This document shows positions 1-11,800 of a stretch of DNA of 64,000 nt, piece after piece (the first letter of the stretch is position 1; each line of letters begins with the position of its first letter). This stretch comes from Dromaius novaehollandiae (lineage: Eukaryota > Chordata > Aves > Casuariiformes > Dromaiidae). The stretch covers positions 18,815,501 through 18,879,500 of the forward strand of contig NC_088099.1 of the NCBI RefSeq assembly GCF_036370855.1. The letters run 5' to 3'. The notes beneath the pieces were generated by a model. That model was given only the letters and a program-made list of their open reading frames with translations. It was not told the origin of the DNA and did no database searches. A program made the position numbers and the translations under genes.

Positions 1-1947
1 CTCTCTACGCTGTATGTAGAGAGAACACAGAGCTAGTGGGAGTACTTTACAAAGTGTATATATAGGCTTTTCTCTTATAGAGGGACTTAGGCTTCCTTGC
101 TGTCATAATAGGGACTGTATTTCATAAAGTTTAATAACATGGAAGGAAATTCACTGGGTGAGATAGTTTGGAAAAACAGGGAGAAATCTTTAAGATAAAA
201 ACCTGCCTGAGAGATCATTAGATAAGGAAATTATTATGCAAGTGATTGCTCATAAAGAGATCAAAGGCTAGAGGATGAAACTAGGCCAATTCAAATTAGA
301 GAAGGCACACATTTATAAGTGCGGCTCATGATGTCAGTAGGGAATTCTTTGGCTTTTTAATGTCTTTCAAAAAGCATCTAATGTCTTACTTTGAGGGTGC
401 TTTAGTTAAACCCAATAGTAAGGGCAATAACTTGTGTAATAGAGTAAAAATCTAATTACCTGCGATTCATAGCAATTTGAACTCGACATAATATTTTTTT
501 CCAGTCTGAAGTTTTAGGAAGTTGAATGAGTTGGTTTCATGACAGCCATTAGGTTTTCTTCCATTGTAGTTAAGTCTCCATCACATTGTCCATCCTTGTC
601 TCCCTCCACCCCTAAACACACACATGTGCACACATTCTTGCTCTCCTCTTTCTCCAGCATGAAGTCTAAGTTGCTGAGAAATTTGTCACATCCCAGTGGT
701 GTGCTTCTGTTAGCTGTTTATGTCCAGGTGACAGAAATTTACAAGCAGCACTTGGCAGAGAACACTTGTGTCTCAAGGGGGTTTTTTTGACAGAGATGTG
801 GACAGGAGCTGATTGCCAGCTATGGCATAGATCCATACTTCTTTGTAAAAGAAGGTGCAGTCTGCTCATCTTTCAGCTGAAGACAGTACTTGAGAATTCT
901 CTTTTTAAGTGCAGATCTGCGACTTAGGCATATAGTGGATGTATGCATTGTGTCCTGCTGCATGTATAGTAGTTTAAACTATTAGGAGTTAGAAGGCTAG
1001 CCCTCTGCTTTCTTGTCTTTTGCCCCAAATGTTAATGTTACATTGGATTATTTGACTGGGAAATGTAAAAATGATAAACAAGTTCTAATGTCTTAGAATT
1101 CAAATTTGTAGTGACTGTCTTGGACCAGCTTCCCTGTACCTCTACATGTAATTCTTGCTCTTCCTATCATTCTTTCAGTTAGCTTCTGGTTTCTGTGCTG
1201 CAGGTGATAAAAATGTAGGTTTTTATCCCACTCAGCTGAAAATTTGCTTTCTTGGATTCATTCAAAGCAACAAAGTGACTTTCATCAGAATGATGTTTCA
1301 TGATCAAAAATCAGATCATCAGATACTACATGCCAGGAAGTCTTCTGGTCCAAATGGACAGGACAGCGAAATTCTAGAGTCAAAAGATTACAGCTTGATT
1401 GGTTATCCTGCCTCCAGTAGCTGGGAAGAAGGAACCTGATGGTCTGTGGTAATTTGACCATAGGTGGTTTTTAACCTCTGTATCTGGTGGTAGGAAAAGG
1501 GGATGATATTAGGGGCTATACGAAGCTGATGGAACAGTCTGGCCAGCAAAGGGCAGGTGCCCTGGGATGGAGGAAGGTTGCAGTGACTTCTGTACGTCCT
1601 CACTCAACTGAGGGTTTTGACAAAAAATACAAACAGACTTTGTTTAAAATGTCTGTGGTGCCTAATCATGAAAAATGTCTCTTTTCTGTGACAGCCCCTA
1701 GGTATCTCTGATCTGGTATATGAGTTGTGTAGAATAGGATCTCCAGCAGGAGGAAGAAAGTTAGTTGGTATGACAATAGTTTGGTCTCACTGAGATTGGG
1801 GATAATTACAGCCTAATTGCAATTGGGCTTGGGCTTTCCAAAAAGTAAAACAACAAAGCAAGTGACAATTTTTCATCAAGTGAACAAAGTGACTGTGGGG
1901 CCTGGACAGAAGGAAGCTCCTAATGCTTGTATAAACTTCTGTTTCAG
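1..1947 (+). other. MASTL: Last intron of MASTL (3' part)
   Basis: This stretch precedes the MASTL terminal exon and ends in a normal acceptor (pyrimidine-rich run then CAG at 1945-1947). I looked for the penultimate exon, which should encode the end of the kinase C-lobe, and did not find it, so it probably lies left of the window. Open frames here (for example 1155-1439) show no resemblance to kinase sequence. Bases 1-23 form a small inverted repeat with 8-nt arms and a 7-nt loop. Nothing else is recognised. Confidence 0.75.
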
Positions 1948-2105
1948 AACTGAAACATCATCCCCTCTTTCATGGTGTAGACTGGGACAATCTACAGCAT
2001 CAAACTATGCCTTTTATACCTCAGCCAGATGATGAAACTGATACCTCTTATTTTGAAGCTAGGAATAACGCTCAGCACCTGACTGTGTCTGGATTTAGTT
2101 TATAG
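1948..2105 (+). CDS. MASTL: MASTL (Greatwall kinase), last coding exon
   Basis: This is the C-terminal exon of MASTL, the mitotic AGC-family kinase that phosphorylates ENSA/ARPP19 to inhibit PP2A-B55. The exon opens after TTTCAG with two bases that complete a codon begun in the previous exon, then reads 51 codons to TAG at 2103-2105. It starts [19 protein letters not shown], continues through [16 protein letters not shown], and ends LTVSGFSL. From memory these match the end of the human protein almost residue for residue. The segment covers the end of the kinase fold and the short AGC C-tail. The serine in VSGFSL (codon 2088-2090) corresponds to the autophosphorylated human Ser875. The exon is intact. 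It runs towards ACBD5, which is convergent. Confidence 0.96.
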
Positions 2106-3045
2106 CATCAAGATAAGTGAACTTGCTCCATGGTTTTTGCACACTTATAGGTTGTCCAATAACACTAGTTTGGTCTTACTAAGTTTTCTTGACAAATATA
2201 GAGTGTTTTAAGTGATCAATCTGCTTTTATTATTGTTTCCTTTATTCTAAAGTGAAACTACTGTACAAAACTTGGTATCAAGTGCCTTTATGCTACTACT
2301 TATTTATCTCACTTACTGCACCTTACTGAGAGGCTGGAGTGCTGTATTTTTTTTAGTTAGTAACACTTTACTTGGCAAAAGATTGTTCTCTTGTTTGTTT
2401 AAGGGATGTGTAACCAGTTAGGAGGTAGGGAACTATTTTACTTTAAATGTAATAGGGAAAGGATGTACATGCATGCTAATTGCTTTAAATACAACTTACC
2501 TACCTGTGGTTCAGCGTAATCTCATTTGGGAGTAGTCCTTTGGAACCAATTTGAATATATATCCCTTGTGCAAAACTGATGTTCCCATTCATGATGGGAA
2601 ACTGAAGTCTTAACACACTGTTGAAACATCTTCTCTGTTTATCTTATTCCAAGAAGGGTTAAGACAGGCAGTGTTGTTCAAAGTTAACTCAGCAGTACAT
2701 GTCCTGTCAGTGTTGTGAAGACTGCCAATAGTTCTACTGCCTGTCATCCTTTCCTAGACCAATGGGGTAAGGAAAGAAAACTTGGGGCAATTCTATTAGT
2801 CAGATACTTTGTTGAAATTGTTGTATTGTAACCACTGAGAACATGCTGTAGGAGGATGGACTTGAGCAGTGCACATTTTAGCAATTACTTGTTTTAAATA
2901 GAAAACACTGAGTATGTGTGTTTGCATTCTTTCTTATGTCAGATGTTAGAAAACAAAAAAAATCATCTGAGTGTTGGCTAATAGGTGAAGTATTATTATT
3001 GACATTGAAGCTGCTATATATTAAAGACTATAATGTATAGCAAGT
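2106..3045 (+). other. MASTL: Probable MASTL 3' UTR
   Basis: AT-rich sequence without a coding signal follows the MASTL stop. No AATAAA occurs in the first kilobase. The first usable hexamer is ATTAAA at 3020-3025, which would give a UTR of roughly 0.9 kb. A stronger cluster of overlapping AATAAA hexamers lies at about 5309-5323 and could end a longer UTR. The true end cannot be decided from sequence alone. Confidence 0.4.
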
Positions 3046-4243
3046 TAACAGTCTATTGTAAATTCACAACTAGATTTCACTAGAACCTGAGTTTTAAGTA
3101 TATTTTCAGTATTATACTTTCTAATTAGGGGAAAATGTATTTATACTTCAAAAATGCAACATGAAAAAATTTGCATGGGGGCTAGATTTTAAAGGTTTGT
3201 TGCAGCTAATACTGATTAAATTGTCGTCTTTTAATAGTGTTTTTTTTTCCTGCATAGGTATCTTTCTCAGCTGGCTTATTGAAGATTTTTATTTTTCAGG
3301 TTTGTACTTGTTAGTTAAAAGTTCACGCATGCTGGATGGTGGTGCCAGCCCCAGTGGCTTTATGCCAGAAGCCTAGCATTTTGCTTGTGACTTTTGTCAA
3401 CTGACTTTTCAGACTGTTTCATGAATTGACATTTCATGACCAGGAGAATGAGTTGTCCCTTCGTTGCCCAGCTTCCTGGAACACAAGATTTAGTGAATGG
3501 AATTCTGAGTAAACACTGTTCCCTCGATTTCCTGCTTGTCCTTTCAGATAGCTAAGAAAGAATCAGGAAGGGAGTGGAAAAAGTCCTAAGATTTCTTGGA
3601 CAAAAGAGAGCTAATTACCAACAGTTCAGAATGCTTGTGTTACTGCATACATTGACGTAGAGCTGGGATTCAGCATACTGAAATAGAATTTTGGAAAGTT
3701 GCAAGACATTTGTAACTTTTACTCCCTTCACTAAGGGCTTCAATTTCTGAAAGCTTCTAAACTTATTGAGTTTAATGCTACATGGAAAAAAATGAGTAAA
3801 GAACTGCATGTAACATTACAGAAGCATGATCGATAGAAGATATGAACAGAAGTTCTTTAGCATAACTTTATTTTAAAAATACAGACTTCTCCTTTGTGTA
3901 CTTGGAATGTACTGAACTCCAACAAAAATTAATACTTTAATTGAAATAATCGCAGGTATTTTAAGCAATTAATTTTTACATTTGTAGCAATATTGTTTAG
4001 AAAAAAGACTAGTCTTATGAGAATGTCAGTTTCACACTAAGGAAAATCCTCTATAAAAACATGCTAGGAAATGATGTAAATTTAACACCAAGACTGTTGT
4101 GTTCAGTAGCTTACGGCTGGTTACAACATTTCCCATTTTGCAGTAGAATGCATTCACATTATGATTAAGAATTATTTCAAGGAGTTAGTGGCTATTTATC
4201 TTCAAAATGTCAGACTTCTACAATTATTTTTTTTCTTAATCAG
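3046..4243. other. Convergent intergenic region, part 1
   Basis: AT-rich DNA between the MASTL and ACBD5 3' ends. I see no exon, RNA gene or recognisable transposon. A reverse-strand AATAAA lies at 3867-3872 and could end a very long ACBD5 transcript. Confidence 0.4.
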
Positions 4244-4723
4244 CTGCGAGGATCAAGCAAGTTTTTATTTATAACTTTTTTTAACTTATCACAATGAACT
4301 ACAGAACTACTGAAAGGTCTGATGACTTTTAAGTAATCTAATGTTAGCATAGTTACACAGAACTAGAGATGATAGTATACAGAAGCATTAGGCAGAAAGA
4401 ATCTTCGTAACTTATTTAGTTCTAACAACCTCAAACCTTCCAGAAAATCATGGTTCTTCTACCATAGTTTTATGATGCAATACAAAAACAAATACTACAG
4501 AACTATATATAAGCCAGCTGCCCCATCAGAATGCCTAATGTAAACTGTTACCACTGCAGCATGTGTACAGTGCTGTCTATGGCTGACTTTGGTTAAATTT
4601 GGCACAGTTAGCACTGAAGACTTATTATACCCCATTCTATTCAATATCTTGTTTTTATCCTGATGATAGCAAGCAGAGTTTAGTATTACATGTTGATTGA
4701 TTTTTCTAAAAAATGTCTTAGCT
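4244..4723 (-). other. ACBD5: Possible 3' UTR of an alternative ACBD5 terminal exon
   Basis: Read on the - strand, this follows the candidate stop at 4724-4726 and runs about 450 nt to AATAAA at 4264-4269, with A-rich sequence around the signal. Its composition and layout look like a normal vertebrate 3' UTR. Another AATAAA overlaps the stop itself. Transcript support is unknown. Confidence 0.35.
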
Positions 4724-4802
4724 TTATTCTTCAACATAATCTGTCTCAAAGAGCCTCCTTGTTAACTCAGGTGGGGGGCAAAATATGGTATTGATGCTCA
4801 AC
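4724..4802 (-). CDS. ACBD5: Candidate alternative last coding exon of ACBD5
   Basis: On the - strand a strong acceptor (pyrimidine-rich run ending TTTCAG, AG at 4803-4804) is followed by 79 nt. If joined to the exon that ends at 12040, it stays in frame. After the split arginine it encodes 25 residues beginning LSINTIFCPPPEL and ending FETDYVEE, then TAA. This would replace the usual KLN ending after the membrane anchor with a longer acidic-ended tail. A plausible UTR and poly(A) signal follow. If joined instead to the exon ending at 12462, it reads 11 residues to a stop. I do not recognise the peptide. It could also be a chance acceptor or part of another - strand transcript. Confidence 0.35.
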
Positions 4803-7800
4803 CTGAAAGACAATATAGGGAAAAATACAAAAAAAATAATCAAATGTAGTAGCTGCAGATGATTAAAGCTGCTTCCTGTTAGTAGTCAACTACAGCTGTG
4901 GAGTATCACTCAGCAGCCAGCTGTGACCTGTTTTGTTTTGGTTTTCATGTGCATAACCTACATATAAATGCTGTAGCTTCCATGTTATCCTGGGGCGGGG
5001 GGCAGTTTATCTGCTGTTACCTGGGCAGAAGTGTGCTAAAAGCTGTAAAATCAGTAACTGGCATGCTTCCTTCTACAGCAGTAGCTGTGTCTCAGACAAC
5101 TGTCACTACCTCTAACTTGCTGTTATACTTGCCTATGTGTCACACAGGGTTTGGAGATGAAGATGCTGAAATGTTGATGTGTGTTCTTGAGCTATTAGGT
5201 TCCAGTCTCAGTATGATCAGGGTTTACCTATGGTCACTTCCAGTAAACTGTATTCTTTTGCTATCTGTTAGCTTTTCTAAAAATATACTTTGCACTGTCC
5301 TATATTAAAAAATAAATAAATAAACACTGCAATCTTGCCATAGCCTACTGCTGTATTTTTGACTTAGTATTAGGTCACCAGGGTTGGTTTTCTTCTTTTT
5401 GACCCTGTCTTAATTTAAACATGTTATTCTATAATGGGGGGGGGGGGGGAAGGGGGAATACTGTTCTTCCCTTAAGAAATGGTTCTGATTATAGATAAGG
5501 AAATACTATTAAAGTAGAAACAAAGTTTTCACTGTGCAGTGTGTGAACAGCTTATCTAAAGCATTCCCATTGTATGGAAAGAATGAAAGACTTTCTGCAG
5601 CTTCTGAATTTTATGGGTTGAGCTTGCAGAGTTCCTGTGCTGAACTCAGTGGTATTATCTGCATGTACTAGTATCTCTTCAAAATTTTTCCTGTTGTCCA
5701 CAGATCAAAACCTCCTGATGTAATACTGTATTCCTTAAGTATCACTATCTCTGTTGCTTTTTCAGTCAGTAATAGCATAAACATGGTGATCACAAAATAA
5801 TGAGGGAAAGATATGCAGAACCTTAGTAAGGATAAGGAAGTACTTACCCCTCTTGCTGTTAAGGAATAGAAAGTGGCTGTGTCTGTTGCAGCTGTCCTTC
5901 TCAGAGATGCTTACTGAAGTTTAATTTTGTAAGTTTTTCCTTGTATCACAGTCCTGAAAGCACTTCAGTTCATGGCTTGCTATCTACCCCCTGCAATCCC
6001 TATTACAAGCTATGCTTGCATATTAAGGGGAGGAGAGCAAGGAGACCTCAGATACTCTGTAATCTCTGCTACCAATCTGCTGCTGTGCAGTTACCAGAAT
6101 GAGTCACAGGACAGTGGCTCTGTCTCCTGCAGTGCTTCCTGCACTGCAAGAGGACTGGAGCAGGAGGGAGGAAGAGCTGGTGCTGAGAATCTAACAGGTG
6201 CCCCCACCCACCTCAGACTAGCTGTTCCAGGTAACTGAAAAGCCATGAGCATTGGGAGGGTCTTTGATATGGCTTCATCCAAAGCAAACCTACATTACCT
6301 ACTTTGAGAGGAAGCTTGATTCACTGAATGAAACTAGCTGGAGACAGGCTTCAGATGTGATCTGGAGCTCAGCCTGGATGCTCCCAGTGCTACTGAAAGC
6401 TGTGTTCTAACTGTCAGCAGCCCTTCTGAGGAGAGCACCAGCTGGAGCAACATACTCCCATTCTCAGCCCCAATGATGTTTACACCATTGTCTCTAAGTT
6501 AAGCTGTGTCTCTTTGTACTCTAGCAAATGATGGAAGTAACTTTTCTTACCCTTTAAGAAGAAATATCAGCTAATTAGAAATCTGTTCAATTTTCAGCAG
6601 GCCACATGTCATCCTGAGTGTGAGATACCTATACCAGCTAAAGCCCAGTTGTATACAAGTTACAGGTAAATGGCTATGAAAGCAATGTTGCTTTATATTA
6701 CAGCTTTAAGATTGTGGCTGCTTCTTCATAATGTAGCTAGCATGTTCTTCTATACAGCTAAAGCATCAGTGTGCTGCCTTTACTAAACAATAAGAAAATT
6801 CAAGATTAAATACAGAAATAATTAAATACAGAATATTAAAGGATTGATTTATTGAAACATTAATAAATAAACAAAGATAACACATACCTGCATTTATTTC
6901 ACTGGGAAGCTAACAGTTAAGTACCTTTGGGAATGTCTGTATCTCTAAAAGCTAGATACCTGCATGTATTATTGTTAGGAATTGGGAAAGGCATTCTGTA
7001 GTGCTGCTTCCTGTCATCAGACATGCTGCCATACTTTTGTGTGTGTGTGGGGGGTTAAATCATATTTAAGCTAAAATATCCTTCCTCTAATAATTTCTAT
7101 CATTTCATGATATTAAAGTCAGTCACTCGAGGAACTTTAAGCAACAGGCACAATGGCTTTAGATGATAGTAGAACTTCCATTACAACACCAGCTTTGTTC
7201 AAACCTGAGTTTTCAGGGTATCTTGGGCCAGAACTGACTGCTGGCACATCAAACCATCAGATTGTTGCAGAGTCTTCAAAGATGTTCTGGTTATTGAATT
7301 TTTTAATTCAGTTTTACAACAAAGAAAATCAGAAGAGGGAAAAATCACTCTTTAAAAAAAGAAAAAACACTGAACTGAAAACAAGATTAAAATTGCTCTA
7401 GTAATCACAGACATTAAATTCAGTCTTACATTTTTATACAGTATAGCTTATATGAAAAATGCTCTCCAAGCTATAAAAAAATTTCAGGAAGGACAAAAAA
7501 TAACTTACTTTCCTCAAGAATAATTTGTAATATTTATTCTGGCTGAAAAATGAAAGCACATAAAGAATATGGGGTCATTTTTAAATACTCAAACTTTAAG
7601 CACAGGTTATAGCATGATGTAATTACTCATAGTAAATGAATGTCTTAAATTTGACAGAAAACTAGTATTAAATGCACTTCCATTTTCCAGAGATTTAGAT
7701 AACTTACATATGCATTTAAAAACTAACTGTAAAGCATGCTTTTTGACTAAGCAGACTTCACAAGGCTGTACATTTATCTGCATATTGGTTAATAAATACT

Positions 7801-8629
7801 CTGTGAAAGAAAAAGAATCAGCACCAAAATTAGCTTAAAAATTTTGTTTTGCAAAGAAGTAGAAAGATAAGAGAGAAACACAGGAACTGATTTTTTCTTA
7901 AAATGAGTGGGAAAAGTCCACAATAGATTAGGACTAGATAAGATCTTATTTTAATTTGACATAAACTGACAATAGAAAACTTAAATATGCTGAGCTTTCT
8001 AAAATTTAGAGATATTGTGACAGAGCTAGTTTTTATCTCAATTTAAAGCACCTTGTACATTAACTATATATTTCACTTAAAACAAGGTGTTGTCATCAAG
8101 AATACAATTATCAAAGTTAAAAATATTATAAGGTGCAGCCTTTTTAGATGGATCCCTTATACCACAAACTGCTTTCAAACTGATACTTGACAGTTCCCCT
8201 GTTATTAACAGTCCTGACTTGCAAGATACATAGCAATTCCCTAAACTCCTTTATAATCTTAAAGGATAAGTGAAACATTCAACTTTCATTTTTGACCCAT
8301 TTACAAGGAAACTTGCCCACAGTAGTTTAGCAGCAAAAATAACCAGTTGAACCACTCACAGCTATATTGTATTTTCCCCCCATCAGCTTACAGTTTATGG
8401 AATTCATACTCCACTACTGCTTTCATCTGATAGTACATAGCCCTGTGAAAAACAGGCAGAGATACTGTGATTGTAACATTATTTCTATGTTAAAGTGATT
8501 TTTACATATTTTCCATTTCTTCTTTTACAAAGATGACATTTTCCCCATTATCTGACATCAGCAAAACCAGAAATTACTGAAGGCCCATCCACAAGCACAT
8601 TCCAAAATAATTATTGTTCAGGGGGTTTT
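4803..8629. other. Intergenic or long-UTR region without recognised genes
   Basis: AT-rich sequence with a G14 run at 5436-5449, the + strand AATAAA cluster at about 5309-5323, and several reverse-strand AATAAA hexamers near 6850, 6893 and 7530. Short open frames such as 4898-5308 and 5972-6238 show no family resemblance and no splice framework. No transposon is recognised. Confidence 0.45.
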
Positions 8630-8644
8630 AAGGATGGAATTAAA

Positions 8645-8655
8645 TTTATTTTATT
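8645..8655 (-). promoter_or_regulatory. ACBD5: ACBD5 poly(A) signals (two overlapping AATAAA)
   Basis: On the - strand two AATAAA hexamers overlap about 200 nt after the ACBD5 stop at 8849-8851. This is the first and strongest poly(A) signal in that UTR, so the main transcript probably ends near 8620-8635. Confidence 0.65.
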
Positions 8656-8848
8656 TGTAACCTAGGAGCAGTGAATCATTCAAGTATCAGTAATGTTAGT
8701 CCTTAAATGTTTCGCTCAAAGGTAGTACAAAATATTACTATAACAGAAGGAACATCATCCCAGATCCTGAGGTTCTACGAGAAGTCAGAATTCCTTCACT
8801 TTCCAGGGCCTTCTAGTTCTAGTAGCCTTTAAGCAAAGTCATAAATTC

Positions 8849-8861
8849 TCAGTTCAGTTTT
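8849..8861 (-). CDS. ACBD5: ACBD5 exon 13, final 13 coding bases
   Basis: Following TTCTTCCAG on the - strand, the bases complete an arginine codon and then read Lys-Leu-Asn-stop, the same KLN ending as mammalian ACBD5. The UTR continues to the poly(A) signals near 8645. It is easy to miss because only 13 nt are coding. Confidence 0.9.
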
Positions 8862-11800
8862 CTGGAAGAAGAATCAAATAAATTAGTTAAATGTACCTTC
8901 ACATATGAGATGATTTTTCATTTGGCTAAACATTTGAAATCAGCTAAGTTTAAATGGGAATGATTTCTAATCTATTAAGTTCAACACTGCTTTGAGACAC
9001 CCTAAAATTTGCCCTCTTAAGTTAACAAACAATCTACGTTTACAGAACTGGCACAACTTACAAGAAGGAATAAAAAATAAAAACATGAAGAATTCTGAAC
9101 TGCAGACAAAATTAATTACTATTGCTTCCAACAATACAGGACAAGAGGAGTTTGTGGTAAAGAAGAACAGTGCCTGACCCTATCAAGGGTTTGCTAGCTT
9201 GCAGCAGAACAATTACGAGCTGTTTTCCAGCAACTCCACAAAACATGCAATCATCTTTGAATGTTCCAAAATCGTGAGCTGAATGTAAACAACTTGCAAT
9301 CATTATTAAAAATGTATTTTTTGTGTGTGATGTGGTTTTGGAGCATTTACAATTCAAGGTTTTCAAGCTTTCTTCAGTGAAGGCTACAATTATCAGTACC
9401 CAAATTTTCAGCATTTAGTTCCATATAAAGGAATGAGACAGGTTAGGAGGCTTGAAACAAGCCCTAGAACAGCTAGAACACCATGCAGGAGGTTGCTGCG
9501 AGTGAGGTGAGCTCCCCCTTCCCAGTGGCATGCCCTAAACACAGCTGTAGGCTACAGAAGACCTTTTCACCACCACTTTCATAGAACTTGCTCCATTATG
9601 CAGCAGAGATTTCAGGAGTCATTGGTGCTGCAGCTTCATCATATGAAAACCTCATATGGTAGCACAGACTCTTGGGTTTTGGTCCAGGCCAGTTGATGCA
9701 TTTTATATCCAAAAGTTGTTAGACACACAAATATGTAGTACGGTCAATACATGTCTTGTGTACAGCTGTTGCTTAAAACACATTAACAACATGTAAGCTA
9801 GACCTGGCAATGGGACAACGTTGAAGGAATCTTTGTTTCGCAATCCTGTTTTAGCTCCGAGTTCTGAGTGTACTGACCCACTTCTCTTCCTACCGGTTGC
9901 TAAAGGAGATGGAACTCCCGATGGAAAGGTAATGGAAACAGAAGGAAACAGATAATTCTTAAATCCTGGCTACAGGAAGGTATCTTTAGAAACAAAGAGA
10001 AAGGCTGAAGAACACATAAGTTTCTTCAGTTGTTTCTGTTCCTGAAGTTCATATTCATCTTAGTGCAATTCATGAATGAGTAAACAGAATACGGACTACC
10101 TGGGGTTATGCTGCCTCTATGCCTGGCGCTGTTACTACTATTAGTGGACTGTAGTACCAATCCTGGTGTCCAAAACTCAAAAAGGATGTTGATAAACGTT
10201 GGAAAGTTCAGGGAAGAGCCACCAGAACAATCACAGGATTGGAAAACAACTTTAAAATGAGATTCCAGTTGCTTCATCTGTTTAGGTTAGGCAAGAGAGG
10301 ATTAAGAGGTGACCTGGTTATAGCAGTAAAGTACTCATGGAAAACAAATCAAGGTCTTTCTGCCAAGTAGATAAAGACCTAGGAAAATCCAACAGATGAA
10401 AGTTGAAGCTAGAAAAATCCAAAATAAAAATAATGTACTGTTTATTCATTTAAGCAATGAAGCATTGCTTAAATGAACCATTAGGACAATTTATTAGCAA
10501 AATTGCTGGAATGGGTGTTTTTCTAAAAGCTTCCTAAAAGATTGAACCTGTGATTTGATTCAGGAAAGGCTTGTGGTTTGTGCTACAGAGGTCAGAGTAG
10601 AGGATCAAAAAAGATTTACAATAGCAACATACATGAACAAAAGAGAAACATGGCCATTCCAGAGCTAAGAGCTAAACAACATTAAAGTTCATAGGAGCTT
10701 CACATAAGAGCTTCACATAAGACAACAACTGTACTGATTTTAAAGAACTTTGTCCTTGCTGATGAAATGGACGTCTCCATTTATCAGTGCAGAAGAAAAG
10801 GAAAACCTGTATAACTACCTAAAAAGCCTTAATAGTGATGTCTCTGGTTTCACCAGACAATGCAAGTAATGTCAGTACTGCCAGTTACAGCTCTGGGACA
10901 GGGAATCATGGCAGACTTGAAGCCATTACTGCCATCGCATAGTTTACTGTATGAGAGAAAGCCATTAACATGAACTTTCAAATATTAAAAAATTACAACA
11001 ATTTAAGCTAATTCTAGTAAGACCTACGCATATGCAGACTCTCTGCAGGCAGATACAAAGGCAAAAAAGCTTAAGAGCAGAAGGTAAGCGCATATTAAGC
11101 TAACAAAGTCAGGCGTGAGGTGTAAGTATGTAACAACTAGAGAACATTTGTTTGATCTTCTGATGCTTGGAGAGGTTGGGAAATAGGTAAGATGAGAGTG
11201 GAACTGTCCTTCAACTGAAGGAAGCCAAAGCAGACATTGCAAAAATACTGTAGCAAGTTACTAGTAAATGTTAAATATGAAATAGGTAACATATGGGACT
11301 CAAAAAAGGACTGTATAGGGGGAAAATTTTCACATGGCACAAGGAAACTAGGGAGTCTAGCAAGCAGTGAAAATGGCTCAGGAGGATACTGGGAGTGAGA
11401 GGGTGAAAGAATGCCAAAGAGACACCTCTAAGCCATCCAGCCTCAAGTGCTTAAGTGTACTAACTGAAATCATTTATTTTGCATCGCACTTCAGGAATTC
11501 AATCTTAGCAGCCTTTACTGAGCATGCCACATACAGAGTCAAATTAAGAACTACTTTCTTATGCTGAGGAATTTTCAAGAGTAGAAAAAGTATCCATGTC
11601 TCTTCCTGTAATTCCAAACTAATGGAAAGCACTCCTCCTAGCTTGTAGCATTTCTCTTTGAGTATTCGCTTGATTTTCTTGTGACTGAAACACACACCTT
11701 CCTGTCATGGAAGGATTCCATTATATAATTTGCTTTATTAGCCTGGTATCTTCAGAGCTATTAGCCACTAATACATAAAAGTGGAACATTAAGCAAGACA

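Noticed and set aside
1..23. 8-bp inverted repeat at the window edge as a regulatory element
   Set aside because: Short enough to be expected by chance in intronic DNA; mentioned only within the intron entry.
1155..1711. Open frames before the MASTL terminal exon as possible penultimate exon
   Set aside because: None reads like the conserved kinase C-lobe segment expected before LKHHPLF, and splice phase does not fit.
4898..5308. 136-codon + strand frame between MASTL and ACBD5
   Set aside because: No family resemblance and no promoter or splice context; codon use looks like random AT-rich DNA.
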